A DNA stretch of 64,000 nt, taken from Anisus vortex. Taxonomy: Eukaryota; Mollusca; Gastropoda; Planorbidae. Location of the stretch: positions 26,449,801 through 26,513,800 of the forward strand of contig OX421506.1 of assembly GCA_949126835.1 (NCBI GenBank), in the 5' to 3' direction. This document shows, one piece after another, positions 1-10,879 of this stretch (position 1 is the first letter of the stretch; each line of letters opens with the position of its first letter). The notes beneath the pieces are model-generated. The model did not search any database. It had not been told where the DNA came from and worked only from the letters and a program-made list of their open reading frames with translations. The translations under genes were made by a program, and so were the position numbers.

Positions 1-352
1 TAGGTACGTCCGTCGTTTCTTCATTTTCTTGTCTTTATCTGACACGGTGAAAATTCTAACGTTGGCTTCGCTAAGGCTTTTCAATTTCGTTCACAAATGT
101 TTTTATTAGTCGAGTCAAGTACGATAACTTGTGCTCATTTCATGAGCATTTTAATTTCTCTATTGGTCTCCCAATTATCGTCTTTGAGAAGCTAATATGT
201 GGTAATTGTCTACTCTTGCAATGCAGAAAAAGGTGTTTATTATGTTTGTTCTTTAAACATCTGAATATCTATCCAGTCACATATCTGTCTATGTAACAAT
301 ACTATCATTGCTTTATCTATCCATATATTATTATCTTTGTCTATCTGGTTAT
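1..352. other. AT-rich DNA, no gene seen
   Basis: No gene-like frame is visible. The right half is loose TATC/CATC low-complexity sequence, which became the target site of the LTR element that follows. Confidence 0.6.
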
Positions 353-357
353 CCATC

Positions 358-1669
358 TGTGGCGTTTTGGGACAAGATTAACACCACACGAACTAAGAAA
401 GGTTTTAAATGTAATCCGCTCTTATAAGATACTATAATCATCTCATGTGTACGTACAAACCACTGACACTATGTGCCACTATTGAATGTCTGATTGGAGT
501 AAGAATGTGTCTTTCCTTTCTATCTCCATAATATTTAAGATAAAAGTATTTAGCTTGCATTGAATTTTATTTACATATATGTATACGTTCTGCATGCTTA
601 TCAGTATATTACTTATTGTTATACGATTAGTCATTGCTATTAGTTCCCATTCATGTATATTACAAATGTTGTAGCACGTGTGTGTGTTCCTTCCCCCTCC
701 CCGCCCCATGCCCTTGGAACAAGGCCAGGGTCATACCTGACGCAACCAAGCTAAGCCCCCCCCCCCACCCCACAGTCTCTTCGACCAGATCACAGGAAAT
801 TCACATCTCGATGACGGTTCTTCCCCTGGTCAGAGAATTGGGAACTTGAAATCTTTGATGCAGGACCCCGACGGACAAGAGAGAAAACTCTGACCAACAA
901 CACAGGGCCTTCGAAGTTTCCCTACCGCCGCGTCTTCCTCCCCCCCCCCCGCACCCCTCCCCACTACCGTTTGGTACTTATTTTCACATGCCAATCAATC
1001 AAATGTTGAATTGAAGAGACATGTTGACCAATCGGATACGCTATCTACTGGTCAATCTTACCCTTGCCCCTCCCCACTCATTACAATCACGTGGGGAGTT
1101 GCAACCTAACTTGTTGTTTAACATGTAATGTAAATGTAAGTTAGTTTTAGGGCAGTCAGTCTCGAGGGTTGGATGCCCCGAGCTCCAATAGCACCAAGCG
1201 GTGCTATAGTCTGTTGTAGAGTCCTTGTTAGGACTATCTGCTACATATAGTTTAAGCCTATGATTAAATGTACACTCTTTATCACTTGTATTTGGATTGT
1301 ATGAATTATGTGCTCAGGTCATCAATGATTGAATACGGACTTTCACGTGAATAAAATATTCGTTGTTACAATACGCCTTGCTTATCGATTGATAGAATAC
1401 CTGTTTGTGTGACGTCCAGTGACAGTGTCAATTAGTCAACAGTTTAACTCAACCTACGTATTAACGAGCCAAAACGAAACCTGGATATAAATTTGTCTTA
1501 GAATCACCTAGGAATCATCTGCACTTCGGGACCACATACCACCTAGAAAACCTGCCTAAATCACCCCTCCCCATCACCCTGTGTACCTGCTGAGTTATCC
1601 ACTAAGTCTGCACTGATAGCCTAGGCTAATTGCAGGCTCGGTGACAGAATCTTAGACCAGCACGCCACA
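358..1669 (+). repeat. 5' LTR of element A
   Basis: 1312-bp copy identical to 3821-5131 apart from the lengths of two poly-C runs (near 756 and 930). It contains a possible polyadenylation signal AATAAA at 1350-1355. Short frames inside it (for example 479-709 minus and 634-849 plus) occur in both LTRs and do not resemble known proteins. Confidence 0.92.
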
Positions 1670-1671
1670 CC

Positions 1672-1690
1672 TGTGGGCTCGTGCCGGAAT
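1672..1690 (+). other. Primer-binding site of element A, tRNA-Pro-like
   Basis: TGTGGGCTCGTGCCGGAAT lies 2 bases after the left LTR. It resembles the complement of a tRNA-Pro 3' end (TGGGGGCTCGTCCGGGAT), with a few mismatches and one extra base. Confidence 0.55.
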
Positions 1691-1911
1691 TAGTTTCGCT
1701 TGACGTACATGGATAAGTACTCACGCTCAACATTGAACTCTGTGCTATGATATTCTTCACGTGATGAAAGACTGGGGGCTTAAGGTTTCATCAGGTGAGC
1801 GAACTGTGTTATTTGACTCCACTGCAAACACTCATCTATCATCGTAGAATTATACGTCAACTCTTGTTTCTGCCAATGCTATACGCTTGAAATATATCGC
1901 CTTGCCTGTTC

Positions 1912-2145
1912 GGATTATTTGCTGTATTACGTTTATTTGTCGGCTTCACGCCACAATAACAAAATCGCCACTCGTGTTTGGATAAGCTGCTGTCAAATGT
2001 TATATGTCGGCCAGAGCGCCACCAATAACAACGTCGCTTCATGCTCGGATTAGCTCCTGTACAACTCTGTACACTGTATATGTTTGCCGAATGCCGATAG
2101 TCAATAGGCATATCGCCATTTCTGCTTTGGATTAGCTCATGCGTA
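1912..2145. repeat. Degenerate tandem repeat, unit about 67-82 bp
   Basis: A GGATTAGCTCCTG-like core recurs at about 1912, 1980, 2047 and 2129. Two of the units also share a CGCCACAATAACAA-like stretch. The steps are 68, 67 and 82 bp. The units are diverged, so this is old relative to the LTRs. Confidence 0.5.
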
Positions 2146-3808
2146 ACGAAATTATTTGCCAGATCGCATAACTATGTCCGCCAAATACTGTGAAACAGTA
2201 CCCGCCCTGAGAAACACTGGAAAATATTCGCGCCCACCGGGCCGCAATCTTCAACATTGCATAATATATTCGCCATTATGCTACACTGCTATAATTCTTG
2301 GATTACTTACAGCCACGTTCGCACTGGATTAAACTGTCATGTGCAGTACGTTCCTGGAAGCTGACATTATTGCCTTTAGATTGGAGTATATTAACTGTTA
2401 TCGGATTACCATGTGTAAATATTAACTTTTGATGAACTGTGTTCCTTACACAACTCGTTGGATAATAAATGTGTTAGATTTAAAGACTGCCTACGGGCCA
2501 ATTGACTGTTCTCAAGCGCTACACGGCCGATGTCATCCGCTGTCATCTGATGTGCCAGACCCACTCTGACGTCAAGACTCAAGATCCGCGGTCTAGCGTG
2601 AAAGAGAATGAATGTGTTTAGATAAAACGGTGAGTGGCATATATGTAGTGGTCAAATGTACGTACAGAGATATTATTGGTAGCGAATTAAATAATTGCTT
2701 CTTTACCGATTTTACACATTTATAAAACGGGAATTGAGAAAGTAGAACGATTTAATCTTTACTGTAGCCAAAGTAATGTACGCCCACTGCCAGCCCCCCT
2801 TTCCGTCGCTGCTTAAACACTGTTAAACAAGGAGAAATGTGTTGCTTGAGAAAAGAAGAGAAGCGAATAGTGTAACAATTAAAGTGAAGCTATGTCCGTG
2901 TTTTAGCTCTAGGGCCCAATAATTGCAAACGAACGACAACATTGATACAATTTCCTGGCCTATCGCGCCAGAGGTGACTTGACTACCGCCTTACTCCGCC
3001 CCCCCCCCCCACTAGAAGTCACTCGCGCGTGAGAAATCAGAATCCACGTGATCAGAAACACTAGTGTTTAGGCTTGTGTTGGGGTCAGCTGCACGCGCCC
3101 ACACAACGCCCGCCGCCCCCCCCCCCCCCCTGAAGAACGATCACTAGACCAGTAATGCATGTACCTACGTTAAGCAAAGGAACCCGCGCCCCACCCTCTA
3201 TGACTCCGTCATAGATCCCCTCATATTTACGTTGCGATCCCAGATCCCCTCACCTGTCCGCTTTAGCGCGAGTCAGGGAGTGAACTGGTGGACCTGATAG
3301 TTCGATCAACAATTCGATCCCTATCAACCAGTTCTGGCATCCCGTCACGGAATTCCTCCAGATTCCGTAGAAACTACTGCCGAGGTCAATTAAGTGAATC
3401 CCGCATTTATAGCACATAGAAAGCATGAAATAAATAGATTTCTTAGCTAGTGCCTATCAATATATGAAAAGTAAGGACCTAAGACAGTCACAGACAAACG
3501 ATAAAATGAATAAACCGTGTCAATAACTTGCAAATAAAGGGGACGAACCTAGACTAAGCATTATGCCGGAATATATTTAGAGTACTGTAAGAAACGCTAA
3601 AGCATGCCTTTCTCCTCCGCCCTCAAGAGAAAAACGTAAAAATTCGCCCGTCACCCCTTACCGCCTTGTCTCGACCTCCCCCCTCTTCCCCATAGCGACG
3701 ACCACCCGCTTCGCTTCGATGGTCCAGAAGTCTCATAGTGTAAATAGTAAGTGCAGTAGGCCTACCTCTAATGGGTCAAATCTTTCATTATATGAAAGCT
3801 TTAAAACA

Positions 3809-3820
3809 TGGCGGGGCAGG
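3809..3820 (+). other. Polypurine tract of element A
   Basis: TGGCGGGGCAGG abuts the right LTR, the expected place for plus-strand DNA priming. Confidence 0.55.
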
Positions 3821-5131
3821 TGTGGCGTTTTGGGACAAGATTAACACCACACGAACTAAGAAAGGTTTTAAATGTAATCCGCTCTTATAAGATACTATAA
3901 TCATCTCATGTGTACGTACAAACCACTGACACTATGTGCCACTATTGAATGTCTGATTGGAGTAAGAATGTGTCTTTCCTTTCTATCTCCATAATATTTA
4001 AGATAAAAGTATTTAGCTTGCATTGAATTTTATTTACATATATGTATACGTTCTGCATGCTTATCAGTATATTACTTATTGTTATACGATTAGTCATTGC
4101 TATTAGTTCCCATTCATGTATATTACAAATGTTGTAGCACGTGTGTGTGTTCCTTCCCCCTCCCCGCCCCATGCCCTTGGAACAAGGCCAGGGTCATACC
4201 TGACGCAACCAAGCTAAGCCCCCCCCCCCCACCCCACAGTCTCTTCGACCAGATCACAGGAAATTCACATCTCGATGACGGTTCTTCCCCTGGTCAGAGA
4301 ATTGGGAACTTGAAATCTTTGATGCAGGACCCCGACGGACAAGAGAGAAAACTCTGACCAACAACACAGGGCCTTCGAAGTTTCCCTACCGCCGCGTCTT
4401 CCTCCCCCCCCCGCACCCCTCCCCACTACCGTTTGGTACTTATTTTCACATGCCAATCAATCAAATGTTGAATTGAAGAGACATGTTGACCAATCGGATA
4501 CGCTATCTACTGGTCAATCTTACCCTTGCCCCTCCCCACTCATTACAATCACGTGGGGAGTTGCAACCTAACTTGTTGTTTAACATGTAATGTAAATGTA
4601 AGTTAGTTTTAGGGCAGTCAGTCTCGAGGGTTGGATGCCCCGAGCTCCAATAGCACCAAGCGGTGCTATAGTCTGTTGTAGAGTCCTTGTTAGGACTATC
4701 TGCTACATATAGTTTAAGCCTATGATTAAATGTACACTCTTTATCACTTGTATTTGGATTGTATGAATTATGTGCTCAGGTCATCAATGATTGAATACGG
4801 ACTTTCACGTGAATAAAATATTCGTTGTTACAATACGCCTTGCTTATCGATTGATAGAATACCTGTTTGTGTGACGTCCAGTGACAGTGTCAATTAGTCA
4901 ACAGTTTAACTCAACCTACGTATTAACGAGCCAAAACGAAACCTGGATATAAATTTGTCTTAGAATCACCTAGGAATCATCTGCACTTCGGGACCACATA
5001 CCACCTAGAAAACCTGCCTAAATCACCCCTCCCCATCACCCTGTGTACCTGCTGAGTTATCCACTAAGTCTGCACTGATAGCCTAGGCTAATTGCAGGCT
5101 CGGTGACAGAATCTTAGACCAGCACGCCACA
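3821..5131 (+). repeat. 3' LTR of element A
   Basis: Direct copy of 358-1669, followed at once by the duplicated target CCATC at 5132-5136. Apart from poly-C length I found no base difference from the left LTR. Confidence 0.92.
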
Positions 5132-5228
5132 CCATCTATTTATCTAGCTATTTTTTTTTCTCTCTTTCTGTTTATCACTCTCAACCTTTCCTATTTATCT
5201 ATATATCTTTCTACCTGCCTTTCTACCT

Positions 5229-5229
5229 G

Positions 5230-5275
<46 letters not shown>

Positions 5276-5407
5276 CATCTATATTTCTATGTATTGGCCA
5301 TTGTATTTAATTATCGATCTTTTTATTAAATATCTTATCTAATATATTAATGACGCTCCTTCTATAAAGAAGATTATTGCGTCCTATATGCAGAGATTCA
5401 AATTCAA

Positions 5408-5479
<72 letters not shown>

Positions 5480-5485
5480 TATCTT

Positions 5486-5526
<41 letters not shown>
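5229..5526. repeat. Microsatellite cluster (CTAT)n, (CT)n, (AT)n with a LINE-tail scrap
   Basis: (CTAT)n at about 5229-5275, a long interrupted (CT)n at about 5407-5510, then (AT)n to 5526. Between them, 5350-5392 is a fragment of LINE-tail family 1 (the segment reading GACGCTCCTTCTATAAAGAA). The 64-codon frame across the CT run is a repeat artefact. Confidence 0.8.
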
Positions 5527-5527
<1 letters not shown>

Positions 5528-5694
5528 GGCTGATATCTATCTATCTAATTATCTTTGTATTTATATCTTGATCTATCCATCTATTTACGTATCTAATTAT
5601 CTATCTATTCATTAGTTTAATTACACGTCTCTCTTGTTTTCTTTTCATCCATCTATCTCTCTATTAATTTATATTATTGGCCCGTTGACCAATT

Positions 5695-5917
5695 TATCTA
5701 GTTATATATTCCAAATATCTAGTTATATATTCCACATATCTCGTTATATATTCCACATATCTAGTTATATATTCCACATATCTAGTTATCTATTCCACAT
5801 ATCTAGTTATATATTCCACATATCTAGTTATATATTCCAAATATCTAGTTATATATTCCACATATCAGTTATATATTCCACATATCTCGTTATATATTCC
5901 ACATATCTAGTTATACT
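5695..5917. repeat. 21-bp minisatellite, about 10 copies
   Basis: The unit reads TATCTAGTTATATATTCCACA with scattered variants. Because 21 is a multiple of 3, it keeps a frame open (5634-5984) that encodes SSYIFHI repeats. I treat that frame as an artefact. Confidence 0.85.
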
Positions 5918-6650
5918 TCAAGCTTTCGGCGTAAACTTCCATAACTTTTCTTTCACCCCTGACCCCCTCCTTGGTTCGGCATGAGACTTATACGCATGGT
6001 TGGATATGGTCAGCTACATCGCTGAGCCCGTTCTGATGGCGCTTGTTTGTATGGGCGGCCCAATCAGACGTGGTGGCATAGTATCATTGTCTATTTGCGC
6101 TGGTGTATGATCAAGCCGTGTGAAATTCAGCAGGAGTCCGAAGACATAGGGATGGATCGGCCTATTATGAACTCAATGTCGTATTCTTTCGCCCGTAGAG
6201 AGCGGACCTTTCCAGCAAAGGAATTAAATTGCAATATATACACCAAAAGTATTATTGAATTAGAACATTTCCATTAGATAGTGGCTTTATAGCTATATAG
6301 TATTTAAATTCACAGCAGTGCTTCATAACTGAAGAAGCATATTAAAAATGTATATTTATTTTATTTTATATATGTGTAAATGTGACTTTTTCTATATATA
6401 TATGTTTTCTTGTATATCTTTACATATAAATCAAAGTAATATTTACTTGTTTTGTGCACGGGTTGGTTGTATAATAATACAGAACGTAAGAAATCGTTTC
6501 TAAATTATCTCCCTTACCCGTTCAACAATTAAGTTGTTGTGAAGTTATTTCCTCCCTTGCACATTGATTTTACCCGACCTTAAACGTGTAATTTGTTTAT
6601 TCTCTCTGTACACAGTTTTAAAAACGTAATCCCAATGAAGTTATACATTC
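5918..6650. other. Unassigned AT-rich DNA
   Basis: No recognisable repeat or gene. The 76-codon frame at 6047-6277 resembles nothing I know and has no splice or promoter context. Poly-pyrimidine and TATATA patches lie near 6360-6420. Confidence 0.5.
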
Positions 6651-6659
6651 TTATGGAAC

Positions 6660-7320
6660 GTAGAGGCAATCTTCACTGTTATTATGATGTTATACAATTA
6701 AGCCACTTAAAGCAAATGCTATTATAGTGTTATTGAAAAATTTATCCTAAATAAAATGTTATTAGAATTTTTTTTATAGAAAAATATCACTTAAAGCAAA
6801 TGTTATTATAGTGTTACTAGTGGTTATGCCCGTCAAAATGACGGAGAAACGAATGATTACAGTGTGTTTTGTTTAAAGAGAAAGAAAAACGTAACTAACG
6901 CTATATTACAATAAAAACTGTAGTGAGAACGTATCTTTCGGTATTTAATTTTTGTTCTGTTTTTATTTGAAAGCTTTTCAAAGAAATGGCGCTCAATTTA
7001 AAACGGTGATTATCAATAGGACTAAGTATTTTTTTTTTAATTAACGAATTAGGCAATATTGTTTTTATAATAAAAATTTCTTTTGTAGCACGTTTCCAAT
7101 TGATACATTTAACTTTTGTGCCGATGGGTCTAACGGCCTAGGAGCCTATAGCGAACAAACATAGCCTATAAATAAAAAAATAAATTTAAAAACATGTAAA
7201 CAAACTCACGGTAATTATGTATATTGATAGATAGAGTTATCTAAACAAAATGTTATTGGATTGTTGTAGAAAATTTTGCCTACACCAAACGTTATCTAAT
7301 TGTTATTGAAAGTGCAAGTT
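6660..7320. repeat. Degenerate tandem array, interrupted by a Helitron
   Basis: An AAATGTTATTATAGTGTTATT-like unit of about 50-55 bp recurs at about 6712, 6750 and 6795, and again beyond 7240 (near 7245 and 7290). The Helitron at 6817-7227 splits the array. Confidence 0.5.
6817..7227 (-). mobile_element. Non-autonomous Helitron, 411 bp
   Basis: Read on the minus strand, the element starts with TC (TCAATATACATAATT) after an A. It ends with a hairpin (CCGTCA-TTT-TGACGG), about 10 bases, then CTAG before a T. TC start, hairpin plus CTAG end and insertion between A and T are the structural hallmarks of Helitrons. There is no duplication and no terminal inverted repeat, as expected. It carries no Rep/helicase frame. 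The same right-hand sequence occurs at 55930-56212, and the same ends occur at 46009-46067. Confidence 0.75.
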
Positions 7321-7439
7321 AAACAACGGCTCACCCAGCTTAAAAGAGATAGCCTTATTAGAACATTCAATGGACTACCTAATAAGTGTAAACAAATATC
7401 AACCTAACGCTACAGTGGATATCAGGACTTGTGAGTATG

Positions 7440-7960
7440 GTGTTTGTCCACCGTAGATCGACGAAGACCATCCTTTATGAAACGCCATCATGTTCTCTGG
7501 GAGTGGGTCCGAAGGCGGCTGCCTAGACCGGAAGCGTCTGTCACCCTGAAGGCATCTGTGCTGCTTGCTCACCCGGGGTGGGGGGGGGGGGTGGCGCTAC
7601 TGACTCTTGAATTTCGGAGATGTCGCTTTTGAGATGCATCGCTCCGTATTTTTTGTTGTTGTTCATAAACCTCTGCTCAGTCTTTTATTTTTCTGCGCCA
7701 TGAAGAGCGATGACTGGTCAGGCTCTCCCAGCTGTTGATATTGATATGACACATTTTTCAAGGGCGCTTTCATTTTTGCATTTCTCCATAGAATTTTTTC
7801 TTTGGCAGTCGTTCGTTTCTGGCTGGCAAGCGTTTTGTTGGGTAAGCTCCATAACCTGAGGATGCTCCAGGCTAGATCTAACACCCAGGTTGAGGCAATA
7901 CGGGATTTTTCTGTTCGTGAATGACTGCACACTCAACTCTAAATTATCTTATCTTACAAA
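7440..7960. other. Unassigned, GC-richer stretch
   Basis: 7440-7640 is unusually GC-rich for the window and has a 12-base G run near 7582. Frames at 7444-7632 (plus) and 7663-7936 (minus) do not resemble known proteins. It may be a fragment of an unrecognised repeat. Confidence 0.4.
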
Positions 7961-8055
7961 AAGTTACAGACGCTCTTTCTATCAAGAAGATTATTGCGTC
8001 CTACGCTTGTCCGTGAAATTGAGTCTAGTATTGCATTTTGATTAGTGATTTAAAA
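7952..8055 (-). mobile_element. LINE-tail family 1, truncated copy
   Basis: Contains the conserved segment GACGCTCTTTCTATCAAGAA and the following GCGTCCTACG block in the same order as better copies at 10230 and 11850. The copy stops before the coding tail. Confidence 0.7.
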
Positions 8056-8084
8056 ATAGCACATCACTGAGCTATTCTCAACGG

Positions 8085-8290
8085 CAGGGGGCGGCAACGT
8101 TTTGAAAACAGTATGCCAAAGTAGGATTTCTAATTCATCCAGCGTGCCAACAGCCTAAAAGTCATCCTGTTCTACCACTCAATTTATTGTAGAAGAAGCT
8201 TGAATTGACTTTTAAGGGGTGTTCCGCGTGCCGTTGGAAATTGCTCTGCGTGCTAAGTGTGGCACGCGTGTCAGGGGTTTCCGACGGATT
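8085..8290. mobile_element. hAT MITE of the CAGGGGTCGGCAACC family, decayed
   Basis: Left end CAGGGGGCGGCAACGTTTTG matches the family terminal repeat. The interior carries the family landmarks CATCCAGCGTGCCAACAG and TGGCACGCGTGTCA. The right end is decayed (GGGGTTTCCGACGG) and no target duplication is clear. Short frames across it are shadows. Confidence 0.65.
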
Positions 8291-8367
8291 TTCTACGGCA
8301 TGCACCAACTTCGGACTCACTGTCTCCACCAAAAGGACAGAAGTTCTGTACCAGCATATGGGACACA

Positions 8368-8470
8368 GTGGCAACGCGTTCGACTGGCGTACCGAAGGTC
8401 CTGGGTACGAATCCTGGTGAACTGCTTCACCGGCCCTATGATCGATATGGTCCGACGAGTTTTTGCCTAC
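8368..8470 (+). mobile_element. tRNA-derived SINE, internally deleted
   Basis: The tRNA-like head (GCAACGCGTTCGACTGGCG, then box B TACGAATCC) jumps directly to the SINE 3' end (GCTTCACCGGCCC, GGTCCGACGAG). The join lies at CTGGTG, a 6-base word that occurs at both edges of the missing middle in full copies such as 33740-34012. Confidence 0.75.
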
Positions 8471-8479
8471 GTCTGATTG

Positions 8480-9060
8480 TGAATATTGGTATGTTTGGCA
8501 ATGATACGCCTGACAGACTGGCTAGAAAGGGTATCATTCATAGAACAATATAATAATATACAAAAAAGTGTTTTTCTTTATTCAATAATAATATAGGCCT
8601 AATTTTTGCAGACAATATTTTAATGTCTTCCATCTCCCCTCCCTTCCCACGTGTAAGACCAAAACACACTGAATAAATAGCAGCCTTCATTGGTGTTTGT
8701 GGTAGACGTGTCAAAGGGTAGAGGTCAACCGAAAAAAAAAACTTTTACCGTGTTTAGCGATGGAATACTTGAAATACTTTTTGTTACCATAACAACGACA
8801 TAAGCACAGCTTTTAAAAAATTAACTGAAGCCCAGCTGTGAATCCAAAGCTGAAAAATTTGCTGTTAAAGCAACTCTTTTTTTTAAAAGTAAGTGATAAA
8901 TAGGATTGATCCGAAATGACGACGAAAGCAATTTATAGCAAACTAGGTTGTTTTTATCCGGGTGTCTCATGCGGACACTCGGAACCATGTGTAGGCTACT
9001 GGTCGTCTTGATAATTTTGCTATGATTGTCCGAATCTAAAAATAATCTGTGACTTCCTGC
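8480..9060. other. Unassigned AT-rich DNA
   Basis: Nothing recognisable; several short A/T homopolymers. Confidence 0.5.
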
Positions 9061-9179
9061 GATCTGTGACGTTTCACCGGACGAACTTTATAAGGGACCA
9101 ATGGAGATCGATTTCAGAAAACAGCATGAGTATTATGTTAGAAACCTGGATTACCTGGATTCTCTCCCCTCCCTCACGC

Positions 9180-9310
9180 TTTCCAGGTGTTAATCGATGG
9201 ACGCCAAGGCTACCTGGCCCACGCCACGGTGAGGAGAAGGGACATCTGCCGAAGGAAGGTTCGGAAGCGGCTCGCTGGAGATCTACAGCCGCGAAGAAAG
9301 GGCCGTAACA
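9180..9310 (+). other. GC-rich block with splice-like borders, possible exon or old repeat
   Basis: A pyrimidine tract ending TTTCCAG precedes a block that can be read VLIDGRQGYLAHAT and is followed by GTGAGG. The frame stays open for about 40 codons past the donor-like site. I do not recognise the peptide. Without a second exon or a homologue this could equally be chance within a repeat. Confidence 0.2.
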
Positions 9311-9414
9311 TCCAAACGTAATATTAGACGAACATAAAAAGTTTCAAATTATAATGAAAAAATGTCAACTGAAAAAAACAAAGGAAAATTCTACCAATTT
9401 GTGAAGATGCAACT

Positions 9415-9760
9415 AAAGCCAGGTCAATACGACTAGTAATTAGACTAGTAATAACAAAGGTTGGTCAAATAAGGTCAAAAATAGATCAGATACAAAAATA
9501 CAAAAAATATAAAGAATAGTACAAAGAGAAAACTAAAATATGTCTGAATAACATTAAATATTGTTAGAATTGGTCATTACACAATAGCCTAAATTAAGTC
9601 AATTACACAATAAAAATATAGGTCAATTACAAAATAACATAAGTAAAAAAAAACAACCTATAAAATAGGTCAATAAACTGGGTCATATAGCTCAAATAGG
9701 TCAAATATAACAATACAATGTCGCACAATAACAAAGAAAGGTTTCATATAACTAAAAAAA
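9415..9760. repeat. Degenerate AGGTCA-rich tandem region
   Basis: AGGTCAA/TAGGTCAA words recur irregularly among A-rich spacers (near 9420, 9462, 9470, 9620, 9666, 9681, 9697). No fixed unit remains. Similar words recur at 46770-46940 and 48215-48250. Confidence 0.4.
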
Positions 9761-9789
9761 ACAGCAGATCAAATAATAACATAAATATA

Positions 9790-10110
9790 TATTTTTAAAA
9801 AAAGCAAAAAATAAAAACTAGGCCATGCACCAAGTCCATCATAAGTAGATCGAACACTGCGATCATAAAATATAGAATATATTGAATATATTGCTAACTG
9901 TTTGGTATTGTCGTTTGAGGCATACTTCACTGTTATGTCCTCACGCCTCCCTTAACCCTACCTCACCTACCTCCCTATCTTTCCTGTTTCCATTAAGGTG
10001 ATGCTAATTACCGCGGTATCAGATTTAGCCCCGTGCTATTTACCTACAGTTATCAAGGCTTCATTCCGGAACGTCTTTCCGCGTGTTATCGCGACAGTTT
10101 ATCGCATGAC
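9790..10110. other. Unassigned DNA
   Basis: AT-rich, then slightly GC-richer; no feature seen. Confidence 0.5.
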
Positions 10111-10117
10111 ATTCCGG

Positions 10118-10200
10118 AATCTCTCTCTCTCTATCTCTGTCTATATATAGAGAGAGAGAGAAAGAGAGAGAGAGAAAGTATGTGTGGGAGAGAGAGAAAA
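10118..10200. repeat. (CT)n-TATATA-(GA)n inverted microsatellite
   Basis: A CT run, TATATATA and a GA run lie in immediate succession and can fold into one long hairpin. The GA side is longer than the CT side. Confidence 0.7.
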
Positions 10201-10229
10201 AGATATAGGAAGAAATAAAATCTTTTCTT

Positions 10230-10445
10230 ACTTATTATAGACGCTCCTTCTATAAAGAAGATCATTGCGTCCTATGATTATCCGTGGTCTGAGTCTAGTC
10301 TTGCATTTTTATTTTAGTGTTTTAAAAGATGTTAAGTTACAATTTTCTGGTTTGTGCAGGCAACCCATTATATGCTCGGATGCCACTCGTGACGAAAGAG
10401 TATGCCTACATATTTGCATTCGTTCTCGCGTAAGGGATAAGAGAA
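10230..10445 (-). mobile_element. LINE-tail family 1, near full copy
   Basis: About 215 bp. Read on the minus strand it carries the decayed C-terminal coding tail of a non-LTR reverse transcriptase, stops, a 3' UTR (CTTCTTTATAGAAGGAGCGT) and an (A/T)AAGA-type tail. 5' truncation is the usual outcome of LINE insertion. The best-preserved relative is at 32515-32745. Confidence 0.75.
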
Positions 10446-10715
10446 TAAGAGAGAAATAGAATTAGAGAATGATAGACGCAAAGGTAAGAGAACAATAGAA
10501 AAGCAAGAGAAAAGAGGGGGAAATAATAGGAGAAATGGAAAGAGATTTAGAAAGGAGAGTGAAGCAGAAGAAAGAACGATAGGAAAAAAGAAATAAAGAG
10601 AGAGAGAGGGTGTGTAGTGAGTATTCGATAGAATGTGAGAGGAGGAAAGATGGAAAGAGAGAAATAGCTGAGAGATAATAAGAAAGAGAGATAAGGAAGA
10701 AGAAAGAAAACCGCT
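10436..10715. repeat. Purine-rich tract of about 280 bp
   Basis: Almost only A and G on the plus strand (AGAGA, GAAAG, AAGAA words) with no regular unit. It explains the 126-codon minus-strand frame (10462-10842), which is low-complexity Ser/Leu/Phe and not a gene. Confidence 0.7.
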
Positions 10716-10717
10716 CT

Positions 10718-10800
10718 GTGAGTTTTGCCGAATTTACCTTTGCCAAAATGACCTTGCCGAAAATACCGTTGCCGATATTATCCTTGCCAAATTTATCGAG
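10718..10800. repeat. 17-18-bp degenerate tandem repeat (TTGCCGAATTTACC)
   Basis: Five successive units of the form TTGCCGAAAATACCG / TTGCCAAAATGACC. The same repeat occurs at 62045-62140. Confidence 0.75.
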
Positions 10801-10879
10801 CTCCAATTCTAGCACTTTCCATGAATCAATTTTTTTTTTCAAAAGTAGGCGCGCGTAACCTTTTCGTGCCCCTCTTCAA

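Larger units (their letters stand above)
1670..3820 (+). other. Interior of element A, no coding capacity
   Basis: 2151 bp between the LTRs. The longest frame is 84 codons on the minus strand (1857-2111), which I do not recognise. There is no aspartic protease, zinc knuckle, RT or integrase motif in any frame I read. The left third carries a degenerate tandem repeat and the middle has poly-C runs near 3000 and 3115. It may hold packaging or structural RNA signals, but nothing specific is visible. Confidence 0.7.
358..5131 (+). mobile_element. LTR retrotransposon A, non-coding (LARD-like), complete ends
   Basis: Two direct repeats of 1312 and 1311 bp flank a 2151-bp interior. Each repeat starts TGTGGCG and ends CGCCACA, a perfect 7-bp inverted terminus. 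The same 5 bases, CCATC, occur at 353-357 and 5132-5136, which is a target-site duplication. A tRNA-Pro-like primer site follows the left LTR and a purine tract precedes the right LTR, so the element is read on the plus strand. By eye the two LTRs differ only in two poly-C lengths, so the insertion is young. The interior has no frame resembling gag or pol, so the element must move with proteins made elsewhere. The length and emptiness fit a large retrotransposon derivative. Which autonomous family drives it cannot be told from this window. Confidence 0.9.

Noticed and set aside
358..5131. Segmental duplication of a 1.3-kb locus
   Set aside because: Inverted TGTGGCG/CGCCACA termini, 5-bp duplication, primer site and purine tract show LTRs instead.
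10462..10842. 126-codon minus-strand frame
   Set aside because: Purine tract read from the other strand gives Ser/Leu/Phe low complexity.
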